NCBI GenBank assembly: GCA_009781495.1
Contig: WQYA01000002.1
Coordinates: 47,018 to 111,017, forward strand
Direction: 5' to 3'
DNA: 64,000 bases
From: Cystobacterineae bacterium
GTDB lineage: Bacteria; Myxococcota; Myxococcia; Myxococcales; Myxococcaceae
Below are positions 8,848 through 16,774 of this stretch, piece by piece; positions within the stretch are counted from its first letter, which is position 1, and every line of letters begins with the position of its first letter. Position numbers and translations under genes: made by a program. Below the pieces are notes generated by a model. The model was not told the DNA's origin. It saw only the letters and a list, made by a program, of their open reading frames with translations, and ran no database searches.

Positions 8848-8915
8848 ACAGCACCTTGTGGGATGTGAGAAAATACGGACATGTCGGACGCGAAAAAACC
8901 TTTGAGAGAAAGCCC

Positions 8916-10661
8916 ATGAAAGCGCCAAGACGCCTCCCAATTGTTGCCTTACTCGTTTGGGCATCCGCCTGCCATATCTCCAACATATGCACATTTGGCA
9001 ATAACGAGGGCTGTCCTCTTGGCGCTTCGTGCTATGCGGGCGAGAATGCGAAGCTGGGCGATGATGGCATATGCGTTTATGAGTCGAAGCCCCTCAGCCC
9101 GGAGGCAGGGCCTGCCACGCTTCTCGTGGAAATTGTCCCCAGCATCATCAGCTTCTCGCCAATGGAAATGGACGGCGTCTACAATGGACGTTCTGCCACC
9201 GTGAAGGTTGTGGTTTCCGGGTTTGCCAACCGCACCGACGCAAACAGCGTGCAGCTGGAAATTGGCCATTTGGACAAACCCGCATGGTTGTCATTAGGGG
9301 GTGAAGAGAGCGAGCCTTCGGACAACAGCATCACCTTTCGTGTGGGCGTTCAATATGGCGGCTCGACATTCACAGAACCCCCGGGCTCCATTAACCTAAG
9401 GCTGAACCATATTCCAGAGGGCTATGGATATGGCAATGAGACTCAAAGCATCCGCGTTGTTGTGGGAGACGGCCAGAAAGCGCACCCCATTGGAGTGAAC
9501 CAGGCCAACGTGGAAGCTTTTAACCTCTATGCAAGGACAAACGGCCTGGCCTTGCACTATCAGCTGATGGAAGACATTGTGTTGCTTCCGTCTTCTGAGA
9601 ACGAAGACAACTGGACGGCGATAGGCACGGGTGCTGCTCCCTTCACCGGCAGCTTTGACGGTGAAGGACACACCATTTCTGGCCTTAGAATCCGCAGCGC
9701 CAAAGACTACCAAGGTTTGTTTGGCCACATAGAGGGCAGTGCTGAAATAACCAACCTTGGGCTGATAAACGTCAGTGTTGCCGCCGCCGAAACCGGCAGC
9801 ATCAGCTTTGTCGGCGGCCTGGTGGGCGCTAGCAGGGGTACCGTGCGAAACAGCTATGCAACGGGCAATGTCACCGGCACTGGCACCAACGGCCCTGTCG
9901 GCGGCCTGGTGGGCATTAACGGGGGTACCGTGCGAAACAGCTATGCAACGGGCAATGTCACCGGCACTGGCGCCAACAGCTTTGTTGGTGGCCTGATGGG
10001 TCTTAACAGCAATGGTACCGTGCAAAGCAGCTATGCAACGGGCAATGTTACCGTCGCCGATACCGACGACATCAGCTATGTCGGCGGTCTGGTGGGCGCT
10101 AACGGGGGTACCGTGCAAGACAGCTATGCAACGGGCAATGTTACCGCTGTCGACACCAGCGGCATCAGCTGTGTCGGCGGCCTGGTGGGCGCTAACGGAG
10201 AGGGTATCCTGCAAAACAGCTATGCAACGGGCAATGTTACCGCCACCGACACCAGCGGCATCAGCTTTGTCGGCGGCCTGGTGGGCACGAACGGTCTCAT
10301 GGAGATCCCTATCGTCGTCTTCGGCACAGTGCAAAACAGTGTAGCGCTCAATGCAAGTGCCGCCGTCAGCGACATAAATGTTGGGCGTGTCGTGGGGCGC
10401 AACACTGACGGCAGCACCCTGTTCAACAACCATGCACGCAGAGGCATGATGCTGAGCCATAACAACGGCACGAATTATACCCCCACTTCCGGCGCAACCT
10501 TGAAGGATGGCGTGAGCACGTCTGAATACGGTGAACAGGGTTTCTGGATAGGCTTGGGTTGGGACTTCAAGGAGCGTTGGGAATGGGGCCCCCAAGGCCT
10601 GCCCATTTTGCGAAACGTCGGCGGCACGCAAAACCCCACGGTACAACCGCTGGTTCCCTAA
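8916..10661 (+). CDS. GLUG-repeat lipoprotein with Cys-rich N-terminal module
   Basis: Predicted surface or periplasmic lipoprotein of 581 residues. ATG 8916 begins a signal peptide ending at an ASAC lipobox; an in-frame ATG at 8856 would bury that signal. Directly after the lipid Cys comes a Cys-rich module (CHISNIC ... C ... C ... ENAKLGDDGIC) that recurs in four NHL lipoproteins 48-53 kb away. A beta-rich region of about 160 residues follows, then at least six GLUG-type repeats (GGLVG..GTVRNSYATGNVTG) at roughly residues 290-480, near-identical at DNA level. GLUG repeats occur in extracellular and adhesin-like proteins; the function here is unknown. A paralogue of the repeat scaffold lies at 16.8-18.8 kb. 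Confidence 0.8.
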   Translation: MKAPRRLPIVALLVWASACHISNICTFGNNEGCPLGASCYAGENAKLGDDGICVYESKPLSPEAGPATLLVEIVPSIISFSPMEMDGVYNGRSATVKVVVSGFANRTDANSVQLEIGHLDKPAWLSLGGEESEPSDNSITFRVGVQYGGSTFTEPPGSINLRLNHIPEGYGYGNETQSIRVVVGDGQKAHPIGVNQANVEAFNLYARTNGLALHYQLMEDIVLLPSSENEDNWTAIGTGAAPFTGSFDGEGHTISGLRIRSAKDYQGLFGHIEGSAEITNLGLINVSVAAAETGSISFVGGLVGASRGTVRNSYATGNVTGTGTNGPVGGLVGINGGTVRNSYATGNVTGTGANSFVGGLMGLNSNGTVQSSYATGNVTVADTDDISYVGGLVGANGGTVQDSYATGNVTAVDTSGISCVGGLVGANGEGILQNSYATGNVTATDTSGISFVGGLVGTNGLMEIPIVVFGTVQNSVALNASAAVSDINVGRVVGRNTDGSTLFNNHARRGMMLSHNNGTNYTPTSGATLKDGVSTSEYGEQGFWIGLGWDFKERWEWGPQGLPILRNVGGTQNPTVQPLVP

Positions 10662-10767
10662 GTTTGGCGGGCAGCGCGGCCACCCCACCTGTGCGCTCCA
10701 AGGTTCTTAAGCGCCGCATGCGCAGCCGGGAAGAATGTCTTCGCCATAGGCCCCAGCAACACCTGCC

Positions 10768-11523
10768 TTAGCGTCGCATGGCGCGCATAGCGGAGCGTTT
10801 GGTAGCGGCAAAGGGGGACATTTGGGGTGTAGGGGGGGTTTCAAGGCCGAGTTGCCACCAAGCGGGCTCCCAGGTTTTCATTTTGAGGCGTTTGTCGTTT
10901 TGCACGGCATGGAGGGCGGCCTTCAGTTTTTCGTCGGAGGGGTTAGCGGTGGTGGCGCGGGAGAGGACGGCGAGGGCTTTTTGTTTTTCTTTGAGTTGGA
11001 GGAGGCACCAGGCATAGGCGGCCCACATAAGGCCCTCTTTTTTTCCATATTTGACGGCGAGCTCAAAATATTTCTGCATGGTTTGCAAGTCCTTGGCTTT
11101 GAAGGCGATGGCGCCCTGAATGGCGCTTGCATAGAAGTTGCGCACGCCTGCTTTTTGGAGGTGGTTTTTGGCGAGGGTTTCCTCGCGCAGGGAATAGCGG
11201 ATCATTCCGAGGAAGCCTTCAATTTCCTTATCAATCATAAACTGCCAACGTCCGAGAGGGCGAGCGGTCTCCATTTTTTGCAAGGCTTTGTCGACGCGCG
11301 CTTTTTGTTCGCGGGGGTTGGTAGGTTGCATGGTTTGCAATTCGGCTTGGACTTCGCTGACGATGGCCTGGAAGCGTTTGGAGGTACGTCTGGCCAGGAG
11401 GATATAGCAGGCGACGAGGAGGATAAGGGAGGGGATAAGGGCGGCCAGCCAGGGGAAGTGAGCGAGGCGTATACCCAAGGCGGTCAAAAAAGCGACAGCC
11501 AAGGAAAGAAGCAGGTTGATCAT
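10768..11523 (-). CDS. Membrane-anchored TPR-like protein
   Basis: A 251-residue protein with two N-terminal hydrophobic segments (about residues 1-18 and 26-44) forming a hairpin anchor, followed by a basic helical region and a TPR-like helical repeat domain (about residues 120-215; motifs such as YASAIQGAIAFKAKDLQTM and AYAWCLLQLKEKQKALAVL). No catalytic residues are recognised. TPR proteins usually act as scaffolds for protein partners. It stands alone on the minus strand, facing the tRNA-Leu locus from the opposite direction. The family assignment is by pattern only. Confidence 0.65.
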   Translation of the reverse strand: MINLLLSLAVAFLTALGIRLAHFPWLAALIPSLILLVACYILLARRTSKRFQAIVSEVQAELQTMQPTNPREQKARVDKALQKMETARPLGRWQFMIDKEIEGFLGMIRYSLREETLAKNHLQKAGVRNFYASAIQGAIAFKAKDLQTMQKYFELAVKYGKKEGLMWAAYAWCLLQLKEKQKALAVLSRATTANPSDEKLKAALHAVQNDKRLKMKTWEPAWWQLGLETPPTPQMSPFAATKRSAMRAMRR

Positions 11524-11634
11524 AGACGCGAGGATCTATACAAGCTAAGTCCCATGTACAATGGTACAGTGGAGGAGGAGGAGGTTTTTGAGGGTAGGTT
11601 AGCGAGGGCAAGTTTTAAGCAGGTGTAGGAGAAG

Positions 11635-11720
11635 GGCTCTCTGTCGGAATTGGTAGACGAGGCGGACTCAAAATCCGTTGTGGCTGACACCGCGTCCCGG
11701 TTCGAGTCCGGGGAGAGCCA
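11635..11720 (+). tRNA. tRNA-Leu (anticodon CAA)
   Basis: An 86-base cloverleaf. The acceptor stem GGCTCTC (11635-11641) pairs with GAGAGCC (11713-11719), with discriminator A at 11720. The anticodon stem GCGGA/TCCGT holds the loop CTCAAAA, giving anticodon CAA. A long variable arm, as expected for Leu, is followed by the T-arm CCCGG-TTCGAGT-CCGGG. The 3' CCA is not encoded. Confidence 0.95.
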
Positions 11721-11779
11721 TTCCTCGGCGTTGTCTAGGGCAGCGTCGAGGTATTTTTCTTTGATTGTCGGGGGTTTTT

Positions 11780-12139
11780 GTGTTCACCAAGTCTTCCGAA
11801 TTGTTGATAGACATACAAAGAACCTGGGAGGAAGCGCAGCAGCAGCTTGTCGCGCTGAGGAAGCAAGTACAGGAGCGGACAACGCTTGAGTGTTTTTTAA
11901 GCGAGAGGGAGCAAGCGGAGCAGAGGCGGCAGAAGGCGCTGGGGGACTTAGGATTAGCGATTTATGAAGAGATAGAGAAAGGCGCCCTGATGCCGCCCAA
12001 GCGTTGGGAGGGATTGCTGGAGCGGGTGAAGGAAGCGTTGCGAGGGGCAGAGGAGCAGCGTCAGAAGCTTTCGGAGCTGTTGGATGAGGGGCAGGCGTTG
12101 TTGGAAGCGAAGGGTCCGAAGGGGAAGGGGGGGCAATAA
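11780..12139 (+). CDS. Small coiled-coil protein, unknown function
   Basis: A 119-residue protein that is almost entirely helical and rich in Glu, Gln, Lys and Arg (for example LRKQVQERTTLECFLSEREQAEQRRQ), with heptad-like spacing suggesting a coiled coil. A Lys/Gly tail closes it. The likely start is GTG 11780; a TTG at 11765 is also in frame. It lies between two tRNA genes on the same strand and could be cotranscribed with them. No family is recognised. Confidence 0.6.
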   Translation: MFTKSSELLIDIQRTWEEAQQQLVALRKQVQERTTLECFLSEREQAEQRRQKALGDLGLAIYEEIEKGALMPPKRWEGLLERVKEALRGAEEQRQKLSELLDEGQALLEAKGPKGKGGQ

Positions 12140-12191
12140 AGGAGTTGTAAGTGAGAGGCGATTTGTGTAGAGGGGAGAGCCTCACAGAAAC

Positions 12192-12264
<73 letters not shown>

Positions 12265-12280
12265 CAAGAAGAAGGGTTGA

Positions 12281-12326
12281 GAAAGTCCGTCAAAGTCTGC
12301 AAGCACTTGACGGACTTTGTTTTTTA
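12281..12326 (+). terminator. Rho-independent terminator after tRNA-Ala
   Basis: The arm AAAGTCCGTCAA (12282-12293) pairs perfectly with TTGACGGACTTT (12307-12318), giving a 12-bp stem with a 13-base loop, followed by GTTTTTT. The position right after tRNA-Ala fits termination of the tRNA transcript. Confidence 0.9.
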
Positions 12327-12341
12327 TAGGGTTTTGTATTC

Positions 12342-12458
12342 ATGTCGGTTCAGAGGGAGACACTGACAACCCAGGGGAAACAAGGCCAACTCGAAGCATT
12401 CAAAACCCTTCGAGAGGCAGCGCAAATGGGCGAGGCCATAGACGTTATGCTTTCTTAA
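12342..12458 (+). CDS. Possible 38-residue small protein or gene remnant
   Basis: A short frame from ATG 12342 to TAA 12456-12458, encoding a charged, helix-prone peptide (begins MSVQRETLTTQGKQGQ, ends EAIDVMLS). No clear ribosome-binding site is visible and it lies just beyond the tRNA-Ala terminator, so expression is uncertain. It overlaps the end of the convergent M64 gene by 4 bases. It may be the tail of a gene broken by insertion next to the tRNA. Confidence 0.3.
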   Translation: MSVQRETLTTQGKQGQLEAFKTLREAAQMGEAIDVMLS

Positions 12459-15067
12459 TCCTCTTCTCCTCTAAACCGCGCCCGTATTTTTTGATTGCCA
12501 TAAAGGGATCTGGAATAAATTTCAACGGGTACGGGCATAGGATTATCTGAGGCGCTAACATCAGGCATTTTTTGGTCAGGCGGAGGGGGAAAAAGAATAT
12601 CACGAGCCAAAAAATCGTTAAAACTATATGTTTCTTTTGCATTATTAATAATAGCTTTTACAATGGTTTCCCTTGATATGGCATTAAATTGCATGAGTTG
12701 ATAACTGCTCATGATGCTGTATTGCCGGGGTCTCCATACTCCTGTTGCAAAATAATAACCGCCTTCCCAGGCGCCTTCGTTATATCCGTTTATGCCGATA
12801 AAATGATTCCATTTAATCAATGATAAATTATTTGTTATATCGACATTGGGTTGTAATGCTGCAGATGCAAGAGTTATTCCTACAGTTTGTCGATATTGTT
12901 CATCAACATATTCATCAGCAAGCCTAAATATATGACCAATTTCATGAATGGCTATTTCCTTGGATAATGAATTGACAGATGCCGTTGCAATTTCTCCTCC
13001 TGAACCGCCATATCTGTTGTCATTAACTATAACTATAATCAAGTGAGGATTAGGAGTTGCAAACCTTGCATATTCCCTGACTAGATTCATATTCTGGGCA
13101 ACAAGTAAGCGTTCAATTCCAATATAATTATAAGTGGAATTAAATATCGTATTGGGACTCATGTCGCTGGGATTGGTTTTTGCTCCCTGGTCAGCCGAAA
13201 CAGCAGAAACTGAATAAGCAGAAAAATAATCTTCATAGCCTGCAAACGGAGGTATGGAGAAAATATAATCCAACAACTCGGTAACCCTGGTGTCAAATAC
13301 ACCGCCGTTGGCGTTATCTTCCAATCTAAATCCGTCACCCAGAAAAACGATATTGGTGGGAGAAGTTTTTGATGATCGCAATAAAGATTTCACATACCCG
13401 TCAACCTTTAGATCAAAAGAGGCGTTTACTGTTGCACTTGTGCCATTTGTGCCGTTTATGCGAATCGTTTCGTTATAAGTGCCAACGGACAGATTGCCTC
13501 TGGGCTGCACGGTAAAGGTTGCCGTTGCTCCACCTGTTGCGAGGCTGGTTGTTGATAGGGTTCCGATAAGGTAATTAACTGCGGTTGGCTGTGTGAGGGT
13601 AACAGCTCCGGTACCGGTATTGGTAATGGTAACGGTTTGTGCTGCCGGTTGAGTGTAAGGCGGTCGCAGGGTGCCAAACGATGTCAGCGTTGATGCATTG
13701 ATGGAATAAGAAGGCGGAGCGCTTACTGCAAAAGAGGCATTTACTGTTGCACTTGTGCCATTTGTGCCGTTTATGCGAATCGTTTCGTTATAAGTGCCAA
13801 CGGACAGATTGCCTCTGGGCTGCACGGTAAAGGTTGCCGTTGCTCCGCCTGTTGCAAGGCTGGTTGTTGATAGGGTTCCGATAAGGTAATTAACAGCGGT
13901 TGGCTGTGTGAGGGTAACAGCTCCAGTACCGGTACTGGTAATGGTAACAGTTTGTGCTGCCGGTTGAGTGTAAGGCGATTGCAGGGTGCCAAACGATGTC
14001 AGCGTTGATGTACTGATGGAATAAGAAGGCGGAGCGCTTACTGCAAAAGAGGCATTTACTGTTGCGCTTGTGCCATTTGTGCCGTTTATGCGAATTGTTT
14101 CGTTATAAGTGCCAACCGACAGATTGCCTCTGGGCTGCACGGTAAAGGTTGCCGTTGCTCCGCCTGTTGCAAGGCTGGTTGTTGATAGCGCTCCGATAAG
14201 GTAATTAACAGCGGTTGGCTGTGTGAGGATAACAGCTCCGGTACCGGTGTTGGTAATGGTAACGGTCTGCGCTGCCGGTTGAGTATAAGGCGATTGCAGG
14301 GTGCCAAACGATGTCAGCGTTGATGCACTGATGGAATAAGAAGGCGGAGCGCTTACTGCAAAAGCGGCATTTACTGTTGCACTTGTGCCATTTGTGCCGT
14401 TTATGCTAATTGTTTCGTTATAAGTGCCAACCGATAGATTGTCTCTGGGCTGTACTGTAAAGGTTGCCGTTGCTCCGCCTGTTGCAAGGCTGGTTGTTGA
14501 TAGCGCTCCGATAAGGTAATTAACAGCGGTTGGCTGTGTGAGGGTAATAGCTCCGCCACTGGTGTTGGTAATGGTAACGGTCTGCGCTGCCGGTTGAGTA
14601 TAAGGCGATTGCAGGGTGCCAAACGATGTCAGCATTGATGCACTGATGGAATAAGAAGACGGAGGGCTTACTGCAAAAGCGGCATTTACTGTTGCACTTG
14701 TGCCATTTGTGCCGTTTATGCTAATCGTTTCTTTATAAGTGCCAACCGACAGATTGCCTTTGGGCTGCACGGTAAAGGTTGCCGTTGCTCCGCCTGTTGC
14801 AAGGCTGGTTGTTGACAGCGCTCCGATAAGGTAATTAACTGCGGTTGGCTGTGTGAGGGTAACAGCTCCAGTACCGGTGTTGGTAATGGTAACAGTTTGT
14901 GCTGCCGGTTGAGTATAAGGCGATTGCAGGGTGTCAAACGATGTAAGCGTCGATGCACTGATGGAATAAGAAGATGGCGTTTTTCCGTCATCGCAAGCTG
15001 TTAATGAAAAGCCTATTGCCAGAATAAATGCCGTCTTAATAACAAAAAAAGCTCTCTTTTTTTTCAT
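12455..15067 (-). CDS. M64-family (IgA peptidase-like) lipoprotein with five Ig-like repeats
   Basis: An 870-residue lipoprotein. The signal peptide ends at LTAC (Cys25). Residues 34 to about 551 are five near-identical 105-residue beta-sandwich-like repeats, each containing a PAAQTVTITN core and a TATFTVQP strand. The C-terminal third is a peptidase M64 domain: FLGDGFRLED near its start and the zinc motif HEIGH at residues 708-712 followed by RLADEY. Family members are secreted metalloendopeptidases; the substrate here is unknown. The gene is visibly richer in A+T than the flanking housekeeping genes and follows a tRNA, both consistent with acquisition by transfer. No neighbour gives a pathway. 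The repeats probably project the protease from the cell surface. Confidence 0.85.
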   Translation of the reverse strand: MKKKRAFFVIKTAFILAIGFSLTACDDGKTPSSYSISASTLTSFDTLQSPYTQPAAQTVTITNTGTGAVTLTQPTAVNYLIGALSTTSLATGGATATFTVQPKGNLSVGTYKETISINGTNGTSATVNAAFAVSPPSSYSISASMLTSFGTLQSPYTQPAAQTVTITNTSGGAITLTQPTAVNYLIGALSTTSLATGGATATFTVQPRDNLSVGTYNETISINGTNGTSATVNAAFAVSAPPSYSISASTLTSFGTLQSPYTQPAAQTVTITNTGTGAVILTQPTAVNYLIGALSTTSLATGGATATFTVQPRGNLSVGTYNETIRINGTNGTSATVNASFAVSAPPSYSISTSTLTSFGTLQSPYTQPAAQTVTITSTGTGAVTLTQPTAVNYLIGTLSTTSLATGGATATFTVQPRGNLSVGTYNETIRINGTNGTSATVNASFAVSAPPSYSINASTLTSFGTLRPPYTQPAAQTVTITNTGTGAVTLTQPTAVNYLIGTLSTTSLATGGATATFTVQPRGNLSVGTYNETIRINGTNGTSATVNASFDLKVDGYVKSLLRSSKTSPTNIVFLGDGFRLEDNANGGVFDTRVTELLDYIFSIPPFAGYEDYFSAYSVSAVSADQGAKTNPSDMSPNTIFNSTYNYIGIERLLVAQNMNLVREYARFATPNPHLIIVIVNDNRYGGSGGEIATASVNSLSKEIAIHEIGHIFRLADEYVDEQYRQTVGITLASAALQPNVDITNNLSLIKWNHFIGINGYNEGAWEGGYYFATGVWRPRQYSIMSSYQLMQFNAISRETIVKAIINNAKETYSFNDFLARDILFPPPPDQKMPDVSASDNPMPVPVEIYSRSLYGNQKIRARFRGEED
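13415..14968 (-). repeat. Five tandem 315-bp coding repeats in the M64 gene
   Basis: Units of exactly 315 bp (105 codons) begin at 14968, 14653, 14338, 14023 and 13708, reading leftward; the last unit is slightly short and runs into the peptidase domain. Differences between units are scattered single bases, so the array expanded recently or is homogenised by recombination. Confidence 0.93.
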
Positions 15068-15111
15068 ACATAACTCCTTTTTTGTCTAAATTTCTGTTTT
15101 GGATTTATAAT

Positions 15112-15489
15112 TTATGACATAGCTTTCATGATTATATATATTTCCTTTAAGGTATGGATGCTGCTGCCCATACCATCCAATGCTGTTTTCCCAGACAAAG
15201 CTGATTGTAAACAAAAAATATCCTTGCTGAATTGTTCTAATAGTTCTAACCCATCATTTTCTATAGGCAGGTCTTGCTTTGTCATTGGATAAAAGACAAT
15301 TCCACGGTGATGATGAAAAAGAGGTGGAGTCATTTTTTTAAAGCAGGCATCAATGATAACAATATTCAAGGTATTATTAGCTGTTTTTAGCTTGTTAAAT
15401 AATGTTTCCATTTGCTTAAAATTTAGATCAAAGTATCGTTCGACATTGAATCCAAATACTGCCGTTGATGAAGGGCATATTCCATTATA
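15112..15489 (-). pseudogene. Truncated caspase-like (peptidase C14) fragment
   Basis: The open frame runs from a stop codon at 15490-15492 to 15112 and contains no clean full-length start (first ATG 15411). It encodes FGFNVERYFDLNFKQMETL, then NIVIIDAC, resembling the catalytic Cys strand of bacterial caspase-like proteins, then a GKTALDG segment like the region after the active site. The N-terminal His (S-G-H-G) region of an intact caspase domain is missing. Base composition matches the AT-rich M64 gene next to it. Interpretation: the relic of an accessory caspase-family gene. The assignment rests on short motifs only. Confidence 0.42.
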
Positions 15490-15709
15490 TTATCCGACTT
15501 TTGCCCACAAAGTTGCTAAGACGGTATGAAAAATTTAAGGCCTATTCCAAATAGGTCCCCAAAATCTTTCTTGAACCTTCGCGCCGGAAACGCGCTTTGC
15601 TCCGTTCAGTTTCCCCCCCAGCCTCGGGGGTGTGGGGTGCACACGCGCTGTGTTGGGTTATTGCGCAGGGCTATTGGTTTTTTGTTCGAAGTTGGCTAAG
15701 AACGGCTTC

Positions 15710-16573
15710 ATGCATACCCTTCCTTCCATCCCTTCTCCTGTGCTGTTGAGGCGCCTTTTGAGGCTTGTTTTTTTGAGTGCTTGCCTGGCTGTTTTTGCTC
15801 AGGCGGTCCCTCCCAAGGCCAAGGAGGTTTTGAAGCCCTATGAGGGTACGGAGACGTTTCGCTCCAAACTCCTTTTGTTAACAGACGGCAAAGGCCACTA
15901 TTTGGCTTTGTCGCGAGCTGAGGAGAAGCCCACGCAGCTTCCCGCTTTCTGGGGGGATGGGAAAATATTTTTTCGTCAGGAAGCGTGGGAAGGCTCTCAA
16001 GAATACCTGAAGGAGAAAGAGGATGGCGCCTATGTTTTTGTGACGTTTGACATAACTTTTTGGGAGCCGCGCACACAGTGGGGGGAGAATGCCATTATGA
16101 AAACAAGGGAGGACGGGGTTTATGTGATGTGTGGGAGGGGGCGCAAAATTCCCCTCCAGCTTGTGCCCGCCGAGGAGGCCAAGGCCATTGTGGAGAGTGC
16201 CGAGTTTTATGAGCGTCGGTTTCGGAGGACGCCTCACCTGATTGTTCGGGATGATAAGGGCGTTTATTATTATGTCGACAAGTCCTCCCTAGAGGGTGAG
16301 AAGGACTTTCAGTTTTTCATCGGCCAACGTGGGCGCTTCAAAAAAGCCAAACTTCAAAACATTGTCCAGGACTCTGGCGGAGAAGTTTTCGCAACGCCCA
16401 ATGGAAGCTTGCGTATGGTTATTGGGAAGTCAGAAGTCTATTGGGTACAAGGGAAGAAGAGGCAACAGCTTATCAAAATTGCGGTTGCGCCCAACATAGA
16501 CTTGCCTTTTGTATGGAATGACTTGGGGATGTATGCCAACAAAAAAATGGACACGCCTTGTGACGACATTTAG
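15710..16573 (+). CDS. Exported protein of unknown function
   Basis: A 287-residue protein with a cleavable signal peptide: from ATG 15710 a basic segment (LLRRLLRL) precedes VFLSACLAVFAQA. An in-frame start at 15632 would add 26 residues before the signal and is less likely. The mature part is mixed alpha/beta, Lys/Glu-rich, with repeated short beta strands (GVYYYVDKSSL, EDGVYVMCGRG). I recognise no domain. It stands between the caspase-like relic and a GLUG lipoprotein in an accessory zone and is probably periplasmic. Confidence 0.6.
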   Translation: MHTLPSIPSPVLLRRLLRLVFLSACLAVFAQAVPPKAKEVLKPYEGTETFRSKLLLLTDGKGHYLALSRAEEKPTQLPAFWGDGKIFFRQEAWEGSQEYLKEKEDGAYVFVTFDITFWEPRTQWGENAIMKTREDGVYVMCGRGRKIPLQLVPAEEAKAIVESAEFYERRFRRTPHLIVRDDKGVYYYVDKSSLEGEKDFQFFIGQRGRFKKAKLQNIVQDSGGEVFATPNGSLRMVIGKSEVYWVQGKKRQQLIKIAVAPNIDLPFVWNDLGMYANKKMDTPCDDI

Positions 16574-16774
16574 GGCCCAAGGGGGGTCGCCCAACCGCTT
16601 TTTGGGGGGGTGAGGAAGGCCCCAGCTTTTAGGCGGCGCATACACTTCCTTACCTGGCGTATGTTGTTTAGATACCATGCGTTTAATTTCATAAATGAAA
16701 GATTGACAATACAATCAAAGATGTTCTTTTTTAGGACATTCTTTGAGGCCGGATATTTAGGGGAATATTTAGCA

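Noticed and set aside
8856..8915. Earlier ATG of the GLUG lipoprotein
   Set aside because: It would place 20 charged residues before the signal peptide; ATG 8916 gives a normal lipoprotein signal.
9396..10688. 430-codon minus-strand ORF across the GLUG gene
   Set aside because: It is a shadow of the repeats in the plus-strand GLUG lipoprotein, which has a signal peptide and known repeat family.
10822..11628. 268-codon plus-strand ORF opposite the TPR-like gene
   Set aside because: Composition (Gly/Glu/Phe-rich) is typical of an antisense shadow; the minus frame has membrane segments and TPR pattern.
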